This document shows positions 1-8,808 of a DNA stretch of 64,000 nt, piece by piece (positions within the stretch are counted from its first letter, which is position 1; each line of letters opens with the position of its first letter). The notes beneath the pieces were generated by a model. It did not search any database and had not been told where the DNA came from. It saw only the letters and a program-made list of their open reading frames with translations. Both the position numbers and the translations under genes were made by a program. Source of the stretch: Geminocystis sp. NIES-3708 (GTDB lineage: Bacteria > Cyanobacteriota > Cyanobacteriia > Cyanobacteriales > Cyanobacteriaceae); the NCBI RefSeq assembly GCF_001548095.1, contig NZ_AP014815.1, positions 248,001 to 312,000 of the forward strand. Direction: 5' to 3'.

Positions 1-1
1 T

Positions 2-439
2 GATGTATCTTTATATGGCGTTGATTTATCTTCTGCTTATTTACGCAAAGCCAATCAATTATTATCTCAACTTCCCCAAGAATTACCGCAGTTAATCGAA
101 AGCAACATCGAAAATTTACCTTATCAAGATAATTATTTTCAAGGAATTAGTAACGTTTTTGTTTTTCATGAATTGCCTAATCCTATCAGACAAAAAGTTA
201 TTGATGAATCTTTCCGAGTTTTACAATCGGGAGGAGTTTTCGTGATTTGCGATTCCATACAATTATCAGATTCTCCTGAGTTAGAAGCCATGATGACTAA
301 CTTTTCCATTGCATTTCATGAGCCATTTTATCATGATTATATTCAAGATGATATAGAATTACGCTTAGATAAAGCTGGGTTTAAATATATTGAAGTGAAA
401 ACCTATGGCTTTAGTAAATATTGGGTAGCGACAAAATAA
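2..439 (+). CDS. Class I SAM-dependent methyltransferase, 3' part
   Basis: The frame is open from the left edge, so the 5' end lies outside the window; a TTG at 173 is internal. The visible 145 residues begin with a motif like the SAM-binding strand (LYGVDLSSAYLRKA), followed by a segment resembling motif II/III (NVFVFHELP, then a Gly-rich loop SGGVFVICDS) as in Rossmann-fold methyltransferases. The end YGFSKYWVATK is typical of small cyanobacterial methyltransferases of the UbiE type. The substrate cannot be told. No partner gene follows within 280 bases. Confidence 0.8.
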   Translation, partial: DVSLYGVDLSSAYLRKANQLLSQLPQELPQLIESNIENLPYQDNYFQGISNVFVFHELPNPIRQKVIDESFRVLQSGGVFVICDSIQLSDSPELEAMMTNFSIAFHEPFYHDYIQDDIELRLDKAGFKYIEVKTYGFSKYWVATK

Positions 440-721
440 TTAGAAATTTTAGATTTTTTTCTTGATTTTTATTTCTTCTTTAAAACGAAATTTTCGGAAA
501 ATCTTGATTCACGATACCATCAAAATTATTGATTATTGTTTCTAAAATTTTACAACTACTAAAATTACTATTCTTAAAAATAGCAAGTTGATAGAAAAAA
601 CTAAAAATAATACAAGGTTTAGTGATAATAATTTAATAAGGAAATAACATATAAAGAATAAGTTTAACACCTTAGATTTTACACTCTAAACCTTGCATCA
701 AAATAACAAATATTTTATATT

Positions 722-1060
722 TTATTTCGCATTAATAGCTTCTTGAGAAACAGGTACAAAGTCGCCATGAATGGTTAAAGCTAATAGCATTTCGTCATCT
801 TCAGGGATTAATTTACCACTAAGTACGCAACTTTCATCCTTTCTTGCAGTAGCGGGAATAGTGGCGCGAATATCAGTTTTGGAAAAATTAGGACGATATT
901 CACCAGATTTTTGTTGAACATAATTCCAGAGAATATCTCTGATTAAAGTTTGATAACCTTGACTACCAGATAATGCTTTTAAGCTATCTTTGAGGGTTTT
1001 TTCCAAACGGATACTGGTTACTTCCATTTGAGTTGTCGATGTTCTGTGTACTCCGCGCAT
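722..1060 (-). CDS. Conserved hypothetical protein with ribbon-helix-helix-like N-terminus
   Basis: 112 residues. Residues 12-50 (MEVTSIRLEKTLKDSLKAL onward) have the pattern of a ribbon-helix-helix DNA-binding domain: a short strand of alternating polar residues, then two helices. The C-terminal half (ATIPATARKDESC, then LIPEDDEMLLAL) has no family I recognise. Met12 is an alternative start, but the basic N-terminal extension is plausible. It stands alone, with about 240 bases to the M48 peptidase gene on the other strand. It may be a small transcription factor; its target is unknown. Confidence 0.6.
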   Translation of the reverse strand: MRGVHRTSTTQMEVTSIRLEKTLKDSLKALSGSQGYQTLIRDILWNYVQQKSGEYRPNFSKTDIRATIPATARKDESCVLSGKLIPEDDEMLLALTIHGDFVPVSQEAINAK

Positions 1061-1301
1061 AATTTTTATTCCTTTAAATTATTTAGACATTAGGTGATAC
1101 TAGAGTAGTATAAAACTTCTCTACTTTGCCAAAAATTAGGCAAAAACTTTACAAATATTTACTATCTATTATTACATAAAAGTGATTAAAATGAAATATC
1201 AATTCTAAAAATTGAATTATAAATTTAGTTTTTCGGGCTTTTTCTTCTATTTAAGATAGTTGTTGTTAAAATGTGGAAAAGAAAATTTATCAGCTATAAC
1301 T

Positions 1302-2162
1302 ATGACTATTAAATTGATTGGATTAAAAGCAGACCATTTTCGTCATCCCCTTGATTTAAAAGCAACGACTCAATTAAAGCAAATTCCAGGCTTAGATTTA
1401 GCTATGAGAGGGGTTTTAGGTAGTGTGGCTGAAGATTTTTTTTATCTAAATAATATCGCTTCTAGCATTCTAATTAGTGAAAAACAATTACCAGATTTAT
1501 ATGAATTGTTGTTGTCTGCCTGTGAAGTCTTAGACTTAGACGTACCACAACTTTATATCCAACAAAACCCTATTCCCAACGCTTATACCTTGGCAATTAG
1601 GGGAAAAAAACCTTTTATTGTAATTCATACATCATTACTAGAAATTCTTAACCCTGATGAAATTAAAGCCGTCATAGCTCACGAATTAGGACATCTAAAA
1701 TGCGAACACGGAGTTTACCTAACTTTAGCCAATATCATGGTGTTAGCCGCAGGTTTAATACCTTCTTGGGGAACTTTTGTGGCTCAATCTTTACAAAGTC
1801 AATTATTACAATGGGTGCGTTGTGCAGAATTTAGTTGTGATCGTTCAGCATTATTAGTAGTACAAGATCCCAATGTAGTGATGTCGTTACTCATGAAATT
1901 AACAGGAGGTTCTCCTAGCATTGCCAGTAAATTGAGTTTAGAGGCTTTTATGGCACAAGTTAAAAAATATCAAGCGATGAGTCAGACTGACATCGGTAAA
2001 ATGTTACAAGAAATGCAAACATCTCAATTGACTCATCCCGTGCCGATTATTCGAGCTAAAGAAATTGAAAATTGGTCAACATCTTCCGATTATTATCAGT
2101 TGACCCAGAAAGAAAAAATAGGTTATAATGACAAAAGTACGGGCGGATGGCGAAATTGGTAG
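1302..2162 (+). CDS. M48 family zinc metallopeptidase
   Basis: 286 residues from the ATG at 1302; a longer frame from TTG 1260 adds 14 residues unlike the family. The zinc motif AHELGHLKCEH lies near residue 126, followed by a hydrophobic stretch (NIMVLAAGLIPSWG) and a downstream CAEFSCDRSALL segment that would supply the third zinc ligand, as in M48 (HtpX/Ste24-like) proteases. It is probably membrane-associated and involved in protein quality control. The last seven codons overlap the tRNA-Leu gene, and the tRNA promoter lies in this reading frame. Confidence 0.9.
   Translation: MTIKLIGLKADHFRHPLDLKATTQLKQIPGLDLAMRGVLGSVAEDFFYLNNIASSILISEKQLPDLYELLLSACEVLDLDVPQLYIQQNPIPNAYTLAIRGKKPFIVIHTSLLEILNPDEIKAVIAHELGHLKCEHGVYLTLANIMVLAAGLIPSWGTFVAQSLQSQLLQWVRCAEFSCDRSALLVVQDPNVVMSLLMKLTGGSPSIASKLSLEAFMAQVKKYQAMSQTDIGKMLQEMQTSQLTHPVPIIRAKEIENWSTSSDYYQLTQKEKIGYNDKSTGGWRNW
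2100..2129 (+). promoter_or_regulatory. Sigma-70 promoter for tRNA-Leu, inside the M48 gene
   Basis: TTGACC (2100-2105) and TATAAT (2124-2129) are separated by 18 bases. The -10 box ends 11 bases before the first base of the mature tRNA. Both boxes lie within codons of the upstream metallopeptidase. Confidence 0.75.
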
Positions 2163-2222
2163 ACGCACCACACTCAAAATGTGGCGGCTTCGGTCATGCG
2201 AGTTCGAGTCTCGCTCTGCCCA
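2141..2222 (+). tRNA. tRNA-Leu (CAA anticodon)
   Basis: Cloverleaf with a 7-bp acceptor stem (GGGCGGA with TCTGCCC, one G-T pair), D-loop containing AATTGGTAGAC, anticodon stem CCACA/TGTGG with loop CTCAAAA giving anticodon CAA, a variable arm as in class II tRNAs, and a T-loop GTTCGAGTC. Discriminator is A; CCA is not encoded. The first 22 bases also encode the end of the M48 peptidase. Confidence 0.95.
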
Positions 2223-2292
2223 TGAGTAAAAATAGAGTTTTCCATCAGTAATCATGTTTTTTGTTTAAAAACCTTTACTTTTAGTTATTACA

Positions 2293-2325
2293 AGAATAAT
2301 TGCTTTTAAGAAAGCATTCTTTTGG
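2293..2325 (+). terminator. Possible terminator after tRNA-Leu
   Basis: GCTTT (2302-2306) can pair with AAAGC (2311-2315), with outer bases AGAAT and ATTCT, followed by TTTT. The stem is weak and has an unpaired bulge. Confidence 0.35.
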
Positions 2326-2331
2326 TAAAAT

Positions 2332-2982
2332 CTAACTAGAAGTTTCATACAGGTTATTAATACTTTGGGCACATTGATTGGTAACTAATTCTAATTGTTC
2401 TTTTTTACCAGAAATAGGCGGCTCAATTAAATCACCAATTTTCACATGAATTTTGACAAATTGGGGCATTTTTTTGCCTGGTATGCTAATTTTTTCTGTG
2501 CCACATAAACACACTGGTAATAAAGGGGCTTGAGCTTTTGCCGCAATTAAAGCCGCCCCCAATTTGGGATCATAAATTTTCCCATCAGCAGTACGAGTTC
2601 CTTCAATAAATATACCTGTTGCCCATCCTTCTTCAATTCTAGAAATGGCTTGACGGATTGCCTTACGATCAACACCTTCACGATTTACTGGATAAGCACC
2701 CAAAGCTGTAATTATTTGTGTTAAACCGTTAATTTGAAATAATTCTTCTTTTGCCATATAAGAAACAGGGCGTGTAATGGCAGCAGAAAGTAAAGGAGGA
2801 TCAAAAACACTAGCATGATTACTAACAATAATTAATTTACCTTTAGAGGGTATCTTTTCTCTCCCTGCAACAGTACCTCGGAAATAAAGATGAAATACAG
2901 GATTAACGACAAAAGATCTAACAAGGTGATAAACTGTTGTTTTAGTTTTTTTTACTTTTAGCGATGATTGATTTTGATTCAT
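2332..2982 (-). CDS. plsC: 1-acyl-sn-glycerol-3-phosphate acyltransferase (PlsC family)
   Basis: 216 residues. The acyltransferase motif NHASVFD (HX4D) is at residues 55-61 and the second block FIEGTRT at 125-131, with VPGREKIP-like lipid-binding context (VAGREKIPSKG) before them. It would transfer an acyl group to lysophosphatidic acid at the membrane to make phosphatidic acid. A second PlsC-family gene lies at 21792-22496. The 3' end lies about 110 bases from tRNA-Leu on the opposite strand. Confidence 0.88.
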   Translation of the reverse strand: MNQNQSSLKVKKTKTTVYHLVRSFVVNPVFHLYFRGTVAGREKIPSKGKLIIVSNHASVFDPPLLSAAITRPVSYMAKEELFQINGLTQIITALGAYPVNREGVDRKAIRQAISRIEEGWATGIFIEGTRTADGKIYDPKLGAALIAAKAQAPLLPVCLCGTEKISIPGKKMPQFVKIHVKIGDLIEPPISGKKEQLELVTNQCAQSINNLYETSS

Positions 2983-3053
2983 CCGTTTTTAATAAATATA
3001 AATAAATTGTTAAAATCTGAAAAATTATTATAGTTAACTCACAAATTAATCTT

Positions 3054-3941
3054 ATGTCCAAAAAACAGCAATTTATTCATTGGATCTCAATTCTTGCCAT
3101 TACTTCTGCCAGTTCAGTTTCTGCACAGACTATTATACCGACCGTTAATACTTATAATCAAGATAATTTTTCTATTCCCATTGAAGTTATCCCTCCAGAA
3201 AATAACACTTCTACCCCAGCCTGTAATAACTCTTTCCTTGCCCCTAGTATTGAAACTATCGTTAAACGTTATGGAGGGGGTTGGGGAATTTTAGTTGAAC
3301 GATTATCTGATGGTGAAGCTATTTATCAGTATAACGCTGATCGTGGTTTTATCCCAGCTTCTAACATGAAAATTTTAACTACCGCCGCCGCTTTACAACG
3401 ATTATCTCCCCAAACAACTATCAGTGCTAATAAATCTTTGAAAGAATGGGTAACAGTAACAAATTTAAGAAGTGATAATTATTATGCTGATACTTTACTT
3501 AAAAAACTAGGGGGGGGTGCAGTGGCAAAACAAACTTTAAGTCAATTGGGCATCAATCCTCAAGGCTTTCATTTCGCTGATGGCTCAGGTTTATCTCGAA
3601 AAAATTTAGCAACTCCTAGAGTTTTAGTTGATACTCTTAGGGCTATGTATTCTACACCTCAAAAAGACATCTTTTTTGCTTCTTTACCTACCGCAGGAAT
3701 TAGTGGTACTTTACGAAATAGAATGAAACAAACTCCCGTACAAGGTATTGTTCACGCTAAAACAGGTACTTTAACAGGGGTTAGAGCATTATCTGGTTAC
3801 TTAGATCATCATCAATATGGTACTTTAGTTTTTAGTATTTTAGCTAATAGTCCTAATCAATCTGGTGCTGCTTTAGTACGGGCGATCGATGAAATAGTAA
3901 TTACTATAAATACTAATTATACTTGTCAGTCAAATTATTAA
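3054..3941 (+). CDS. dacB: Compact D-alanyl-D-alanine carboxypeptidase, S13 (PBP4) family
   Basis: 295 residues with a signal peptide ending near residue 24 (SASSVSA-Q). The three active-site motifs are present: SxxK as SNMK at 103-106, SxN as SDN at 140-142, and KTG at 236-238. The family is usually 450 residues or more, with a large insert between SxxK and SxN; here the motifs are only 37 residues apart. The frame is intact, so this appears to be a minimal transpeptidase fold. Predicted role is trimming of peptidoglycan stem peptides in the periplasm. Activity without the insert domains is not certain. Confidence 0.82.
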   Translation: MSKKQQFIHWISILAITSASSVSAQTIIPTVNTYNQDNFSIPIEVIPPENNTSTPACNNSFLAPSIETIVKRYGGGWGILVERLSDGEAIYQYNADRGFIPASNMKILTTAAALQRLSPQTTISANKSLKEWVTVTNLRSDNYYADTLLKKLGGGAVAKQTLSQLGINPQGFHFADGSGLSRKNLATPRVLVDTLRAMYSTPQKDIFFASLPTAGISGTLRNRMKQTPVQGIVHAKTGTLTGVRALSGYLDHHQYGTLVFSILANSPNQSGAALVRAIDEIVITINTNYTCQSNY

Positions 3942-3957
3942 TTATTAACTATTTAAA

Positions 3958-4347
3958 ATGCGAACATACGTTCTTTTATATAATGCAGGTACAGCTAATG
4001 AAGGAATTCACACTATTCAAATAGGAGATCAAGATTTTGTCTTAATCTTTGAATCAGAAGATGATGCCATTCGTTATGCTTTGTTATTAGAAGCTCAAGA
4101 TTTTCCGACTCCTTCGGTAGAAGCTATTGATAAAGAGGAAGTTGAAGATTTTTGTCTTTCGGCTGGTTATGAATGGAAATTTATTAGTGATGGGATGTTA
4201 GAAATCCCCCCCGAAAATAATGTTAATCAAACAGATTGGAATGAAGACGGGGTTTATTCTCCACCTTCTTCTGCTCAATATTCTGAAGCTGAAATGTCGG
4301 CTTTTGAGTTAGAACGCATTCGTCGTCAACTTGAAGGTTTACTTTAA
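3958..4347 (+). CDS. DUF3110 domain-containing protein
   Basis: 129 residues. The N-terminus (MRTYVLLYNAGTANEGIHT) followed by a strand ending in FESEDDAIRYALLLEAQDF matches the cyanobacterial DUF3110 pattern. The C-terminal 40 residues are acidic and probably unstructured. Function unknown. It starts 16 bases after the carboxypeptidase gene, so the two are probably co-transcribed. Confidence 0.8.
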   Translation: MRTYVLLYNAGTANEGIHTIQIGDQDFVLIFESEDDAIRYALLLEAQDFPTPSVEAIDKEEVEDFCLSAGYEWKFISDGMLEIPPENNVNQTDWNEDGVYSPPSSAQYSEAEMSAFELERIRRQLEGLL

Positions 4348-4376
4348 TAATTACCAATTGGGAATTAGGAATTTTA

Positions 4377-4404
4377 TTATTACTCATTATTTATTACTCA
4401 TTAT
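4377..4404 (+). repeat. Two copies of a 14-bp unit (2 x 7)
   Basis: TTATTACTCATTAT is perfectly repeated at 4377-4390 and 4391-4404, directly before the murQ start. A very similar unit occurs before grrM. See the heptanucleotide repeat finding. Confidence 0.8.
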
Positions 4405-4406
4405 TT

Positions 4407-5300
4407 ATGAATCGTGGTCATTTATTAACTGAACAAATTAACATTGCTAGTACGAATTTAGATCAACTTTCAGCATCGGAAATTGTCGATTTATTTAATC
4501 AAGAAGATCAAAAAACTATTGAGGCGATCGCCAATGCTAAAGAAGAATTAGCACAAACCATCGAAATAACAGCAAAAGCTTTGAATAAAGGTGGTCGTTT
4601 ATTTTACATTGGAGCTGGTACTAGCGGACGTTTAGGGGTATTAGACGCTGCCGAATGTCCCCCCACCTTCTGCACAGATCCAGACATGGTACAGGGCATT
4701 TTAGCTGGAGGAGTGTCTGCGTTATTAAAAAGTTCAGAAGCCTTAGAAGATCGCCCTGAAGATGGTGCTAAGGCGATGATTGATCATGGTGTCAACTCCC
4801 TAGATATAGTTATTGGTATTACTGCAGGTGGTACAACTCCCTATGTTCATGGTGCATTAAAAGAAGCTAAAAAATTAGGTGCTGTGGCGATCGCCATGAG
4901 TTGTGTACCAAAAAATCAAGTACCAATTGATGCAGATATTGATATTCGCTTATTGACAGGTGCAGAAATTTTGGCAGGTTCAACTCGCTTGAAAGCAGGA
5001 ACAGTTACAAAAATGGCTCTTAATATCATTTCCACAGGAATAATGGTAAAATTAGGAAAAGTTTACGGTAATCGTATGATTGATGTCTCTGTAACGAATA
5101 GTAAATTAGAAGATCGAGCATTGCGTATTATCAGTGATTTAACTAATTTAGATCGAGAAAGTGCGACTAAACTGTTAATAGCTAGTGGTAATAAAGTAAA
5201 ATTAGCTTTATTAATGCACTGGAGTAATAAAACTTTATCTGAAGCAGAATTGTTGTTGGCAGAAAATAATGGAAATTTACGACAAGCGTTAAATAATTAA
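4407..5300 (+). CDS. murQ: N-acetylmuramic acid 6-phosphate etherase
   Basis: 297 residues, normal length. The SIS sugar-isomerase domain carries the family signature YIGAGTSGRLGVLDAAECPP near residues 68-87 and a C-terminal helical region. It cleaves the lactyl ether of MurNAc-6-phosphate to give GlcNAc-6-phosphate and D-lactate, a cell-wall recycling step. It lies after a peptidoglycan peptidase gene. nanE at 31908-32585 feeds the same GlcNAc-6-phosphate pool. Confidence 0.95.
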   Translation: MNRGHLLTEQINIASTNLDQLSASEIVDLFNQEDQKTIEAIANAKEELAQTIEITAKALNKGGRLFYIGAGTSGRLGVLDAAECPPTFCTDPDMVQGILAGGVSALLKSSEALEDRPEDGAKAMIDHGVNSLDIVIGITAGGTTPYVHGALKEAKKLGAVAIAMSCVPKNQVPIDADIDIRLLTGAEILAGSTRLKAGTVTKMALNIISTGIMVKLGKVYGNRMIDVSVTNSKLEDRALRIISDLTNLDRESATKLLIASGNKVKLALLMHWSNKTLSEAELLLAENNGNLRQALNN

Positions 5301-5314
5301 TAATTAATAATTAA
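5294..5314 (+). repeat. Heptamer TAATTAA in three copies
   Basis: TAATTAA is tandemly repeated three times across the murQ stop codon. The array supplies the stop codon itself. Confidence 0.8.
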
Positions 5315-5405
5315 AATAACCTACATAGACAATATTAATTTTTTATTATCCATTGCATTTACTACCATCAAAAATATAAAAGACTAAGTTTTTGAAGGTG
5401 AAATT

Positions 5406-7718
5406 ATGACTAAAATTGATTGGAAAATTTATCCTTCTGATGATATTCCAGAATGGTTTCATAAAGAAGTAAATCATCTTACAAGCAGAAATAAATCTAA
5501 TTATTTAACTAAGTTATTATGGGGTAGAGGAATTCGTGATTCTCAAAAATTGCAATGGTTTTTAAGTACGAATAATTATTCCTCTTCTTCCCCTTTTGAA
5601 TTTGGTAGAGAAATAAAACAGGCTTTAAAACGTTTAGAAAACGCATGGAATCGAGGAGAAAAAGTTGCTATTTGGGGAAATTATAATATTGATGGTATAA
5701 CTGCCACTTGTGTTTTATGGGAAGGTTTAAAACCCTTTTTCCCCTCAGAAAATCACCTAATTTACTATATTCCTCCTGGTTTTCATAACTCTCAGGGCTT
5801 AACTTATCAATATATTGATTTTCTACAAAAACAGGGGATTAATCTCATTATTACTGCCGATATGGGTAGTGATAATATCAAAGAAATTAAATATGCTCAA
5901 AATTTAGGAATTGATATAATTGTTATTGATCATCATACGTTACCAAATCATCGCCCAGAGGTAATTTCTTTTCTTAATCCCTTAAATTTTGCTGAAAATC
6001 ATCCTTTCTTTGCTCTTTCAGGAGTTGGTATCGCTTATAAATTATTAGAAGCTTTATATCAACAATTTCCTTCTATTTCTTCATTATCCCTTACCTGTTT
6101 ACTTGATTTAGTTGCCATTGGTTTATTAGCTGATACCACTCCTTTAAAAGGTGATTGTCGTTATTTAGCACGAGAAGGTATTAAGATTCTACAACAAACT
6201 CAACGATCAGGTCTTGATTTTCTCGTTCAATTGTGTCAAGATAATGGCGATCGCCCTATGAATATTTCTCAAGGTATTGCCCAAAGAATTAATGCTATTA
6301 ATTATATTCATTATGATCATAATTTGGCTTTTCAATTATTAACAACTACGGATCAAGAATTAGGACGAAAGTTAGCAAATTTAGTTGAGAAAGCTTATTT
6401 TAATGTGAAAAATTTACAAACAAAAATTCTTTTTGAAATACGTAAAAAAATTAATAATTTAGATATATCTAATGGTGGTCTTATTATTCTTGATAATAAT
6501 CAATGGGAAGTAAATTTTTTGCCTTTAATAACTCATCTCATTAGTAAAGAATATAATCGCCCAACTATTTTATTATTTAGTGATGAAAATCAAAATATAG
6601 CTAAAGGTTATGGTTGTTCTATTAATGAGATAAACTTGGTTGAATTATTAAGTAATAAACAAGAATTATTCTATAGTATTATTGAATACCATGATACTAT
6701 AGAATTATCTCTACCTATAGAAAATATCTCTTTAGTTAGAGATAGTATTAATCAACAATTAAGAAGTAAAATTAATCTTGATTTTTTCAAACCATTAATT
6801 AATATTGATTTAGTTGTCACTGTTTCTGAATTAGGTAAAAATTTACGTCATGAATTAAGATTAATTGAGCCTTGTAGTGTTGATAATCCTAATCCTAAAT
6901 TATTAATACAAAATTGTTGTTTTAAAAATCTTACCAATAAAAATCAAAGCTATAAAAATGAAAGAAAAGAAGGAGAATATATTCAAACATCTTTTACTAT
7001 TTACGATCAAAGTTCTCCAGATAAGGGTTTTAATGGTATTTGGTTAGGACATTATAGCAACGAAATTAATCCTAATTCTATATATGATATAGTGGTGGAA
7101 TTAGATTATAATTTTTTGAATAAACAATACTATATTAGGATAATTGATCTTAAACTTAGTCAAAAAAATATTAATTATCTCACTACTATAAAATCTGCTC
7201 CTTTAATTATTGATAATAGACAAGAAATATCAAAATTAGATATTAATGATAATTCTAAAATTATATTAGATAAATGTCCTGTTGAATGGCAAGAAATAAC
7301 CTCTCATTATCAAAATGCTGTCACGAATCAGAAAAATTTGGTCTTAGGTTATCACTATAACAATCAAAAAAATAGTCAAGAATTATGGTATATATTTATT
7401 AATATTATCAAGGCTTTAATTAAAGAAAATGAAGCAAAAAATATTAATATATTATTAGAGATACTTGATATTAGTGAGTTATCACTAAAAAATATTTTAG
7501 ATTCTTTAGAAAAAATTGGCATAGTTTATGAAAATCAAGAAAATAAGCTCCAATTTCAACAAATTTTTACCACTTTTTCCTCTGAAGTTTATCAACAAGT
7601 TAAACAAAATTTTGAAGACATCATTAAGCAAGAAAATTTACAAAAAAATTATTTTTATCAAATACCTATTTCCACAATCAAAGACGAAGTTATTTCTAAT
7701 AACCTAAAACACATTTAA
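5406..7718 (+). CDS. recJ: Single-stranded-DNA-specific exonuclease RecJ
   Basis: 770 residues. The DHH phosphoesterase domain carries WGNYNIDGITATC near residue 90 (family form DYDxDGxT), TADMGS, and the DHH triad IDHHTLPNH at about 174. These are followed by a DHHA1 region and a long cyanobacterial C-terminal extension rich in Asn and Ile. RecJ degrades 5' ends of single-stranded DNA in recombination and repair. The first Asp of the DYD motif is replaced by Asn (NYN), which is worth checking. The start ATG at 5406 is preceded by GAAGGTGAA, a good ribosome site. Confidence 0.9.
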   Translation: MTKIDWKIYPSDDIPEWFHKEVNHLTSRNKSNYLTKLLWGRGIRDSQKLQWFLSTNNYSSSSPFEFGREIKQALKRLENAWNRGEKVAIWGNYNIDGITATCVLWEGLKPFFPSENHLIYYIPPGFHNSQGLTYQYIDFLQKQGINLIITADMGSDNIKEIKYAQNLGIDIIVIDHHTLPNHRPEVISFLNPLNFAENHPFFALSGVGIAYKLLEALYQQFPSISSLSLTCLLDLVAIGLLADTTPLKGDCRYLAREGIKILQQTQRSGLDFLVQLCQDNGDRPMNISQGIAQRINAINYIHYDHNLAFQLLTTTDQELGRKLANLVEKAYFNVKNLQTKILFEIRKKINNLDISNGGLIILDNNQWEVNFLPLITHLISKEYNRPTILLFSDENQNIAKGYGCSINEINLVELLSNKQELFYSIIEYHDTIELSLPIENISLVRDSINQQLRSKINLDFFKPLINIDLVVTVSELGKNLRHELRLIEPCSVDNPNPKLLIQNCCFKNLTNKNQSYKNERKEGEYIQTSFTIYDQSSPDKGFNGIWLGHYSNEINPNSIYDIVVELDYNFLNKQYYIRIIDLKLSQKNINYLTTIKSAPLIIDNRQEISKLDINDNSKIILDKCPVEWQEITSHYQNAVTNQKNLVLGYHYNNQKNSQELWYIFINIIKALIKENEAKNINILLEILDISELSLKNILDSLEKIGIVYENQENKLQFQQIFTTFSSEVYQQVKQNFEDIIKQENLQKNYFYQIPISTIKDEVISNNLKHI

Positions 7719-7872
7719 CTTGTATTTTTTAAAATTAGTAAAAAATCAAAGAAACCCTCAGCTCATTGACTATTTTTACCACTCAACTTAGATCCCTCTG
7801 AGCTTAATACATGAATATGATCCTAAAAGTTTAAAAGATGTAATAATATAGCGAAACCATTTTAGTAAAATT

Positions 7873-8781
7873 ATGTTGAAAAAACTTGTTATCACATCTC
7901 TATCTCTAATGGGTTTATTGCTATCCACGGGCGTAAAACCGACTATGGCTGGTACGGTATTAGAAAATATTGCTAAAACAGGAACTTTTACCGTTGCAAC
8001 TCCTTTTAACACAGTGCCTTATTCTTATTACAATCCTGAAAACGAATTGACTGGTTTTTCCATCGATGTCGTCAAATTAATTCATCAACAATTAGAAAAA
8101 GAATTAGGGCGTAAAATAGAGCTAAATTTTGTCGAAGTTAATTCTATTCAAGAAGCTATTCCGAAGATGATAAGCGGACAGGTAGATATTACTTGTAATA
8201 CAGCTTTTACATGGGAAAGAGATAAATATGTGGACTATACTCTCAGATATACCATTTCTGGCATTCGATTATTAATTCCTAAAGGTAAAGCACCTACTGA
8301 TACTTCTTTTACTAACAAAAAAATTGGTATTCCTCCCCAAACCTTTGTGAGAGATGCCATTAAATTAAATTATCCCAGTGCGATATTAGTGGATGTCAAA
8401 AGTTTAGAAGAAGGAACTAATAGTTTAAATGAAGGTAAAATAGACGCTTTGGCAGGAGATAGCATTCTTTTAGATGGTTTTCGTCAACAAGTTAATCCTG
8501 ATGGATTTGAGCAGTTTCCTCCCTTTGCCGAACCTTCTTTAGCTCAATATGGAGTTGGTTGTATTGTTCCTGAAAACAATTCTGCTTTCTTAAATATTGC
8601 CAATTATAGTATTGCCAGAATGATGGAAGGTTATATTGTTAAAGATCCAGAAATGACTCAATTATTTCAAAAATGGATGGGAGAAAATGGTGTTGTTAAT
8701 ATAGTTAGTGATGAAGCAGTTGAATTATTCTTTAAAACTACGATCATCAATCACGAACAAATTCCTTTTCCTAAAAAATAA
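7873..8781 (+). CDS. grrP: Extracellular substrate-binding orphan protein of GRRM clusters (GrrP-like)
   Basis: 302 residues with a signal peptide (LVITSLSLMGLLLSTG, cleavage after the Ala of TMA near 26). The rest is a family 3 periplasmic solute-binding fold: ATPFNTVPYSYYNPENELTGFSIDVVKLIH and GQVDITCNTAFTWERDKYVDYT are diagnostic. No ABC permease or ATPase is adjacent. Genes for such orphan binding proteins are known next to GRRM radical SAM genes, and here it starts an apparent four-gene operon (gap 27 bases). It may bind a peptide or small ligand linked to the RiPP; the ligand is unknown. Confidence 0.85.
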   Translation: MLKKLVITSLSLMGLLLSTGVKPTMAGTVLENIAKTGTFTVATPFNTVPYSYYNPENELTGFSIDVVKLIHQQLEKELGRKIELNFVEVNSIQEAIPKMISGQVDITCNTAFTWERDKYVDYTLRYTISGIRLLIPKGKAPTDTSFTNKKIGIPPQTFVRDAIKLNYPSAILVDVKSLEEGTNSLNEGKIDALAGDSILLDGFRQQVNPDGFEQFPPFAEPSLAQYGVGCIVPENNSAFLNIANYSIARMMEGYIVKDPEMTQLFQKWMGENGVVNIVSDEAVELFFKTTIINHEQIPFPKK

Positions 8782-8808
8782 AATCAAATTTATAATTGAT
8801 GAAATATC

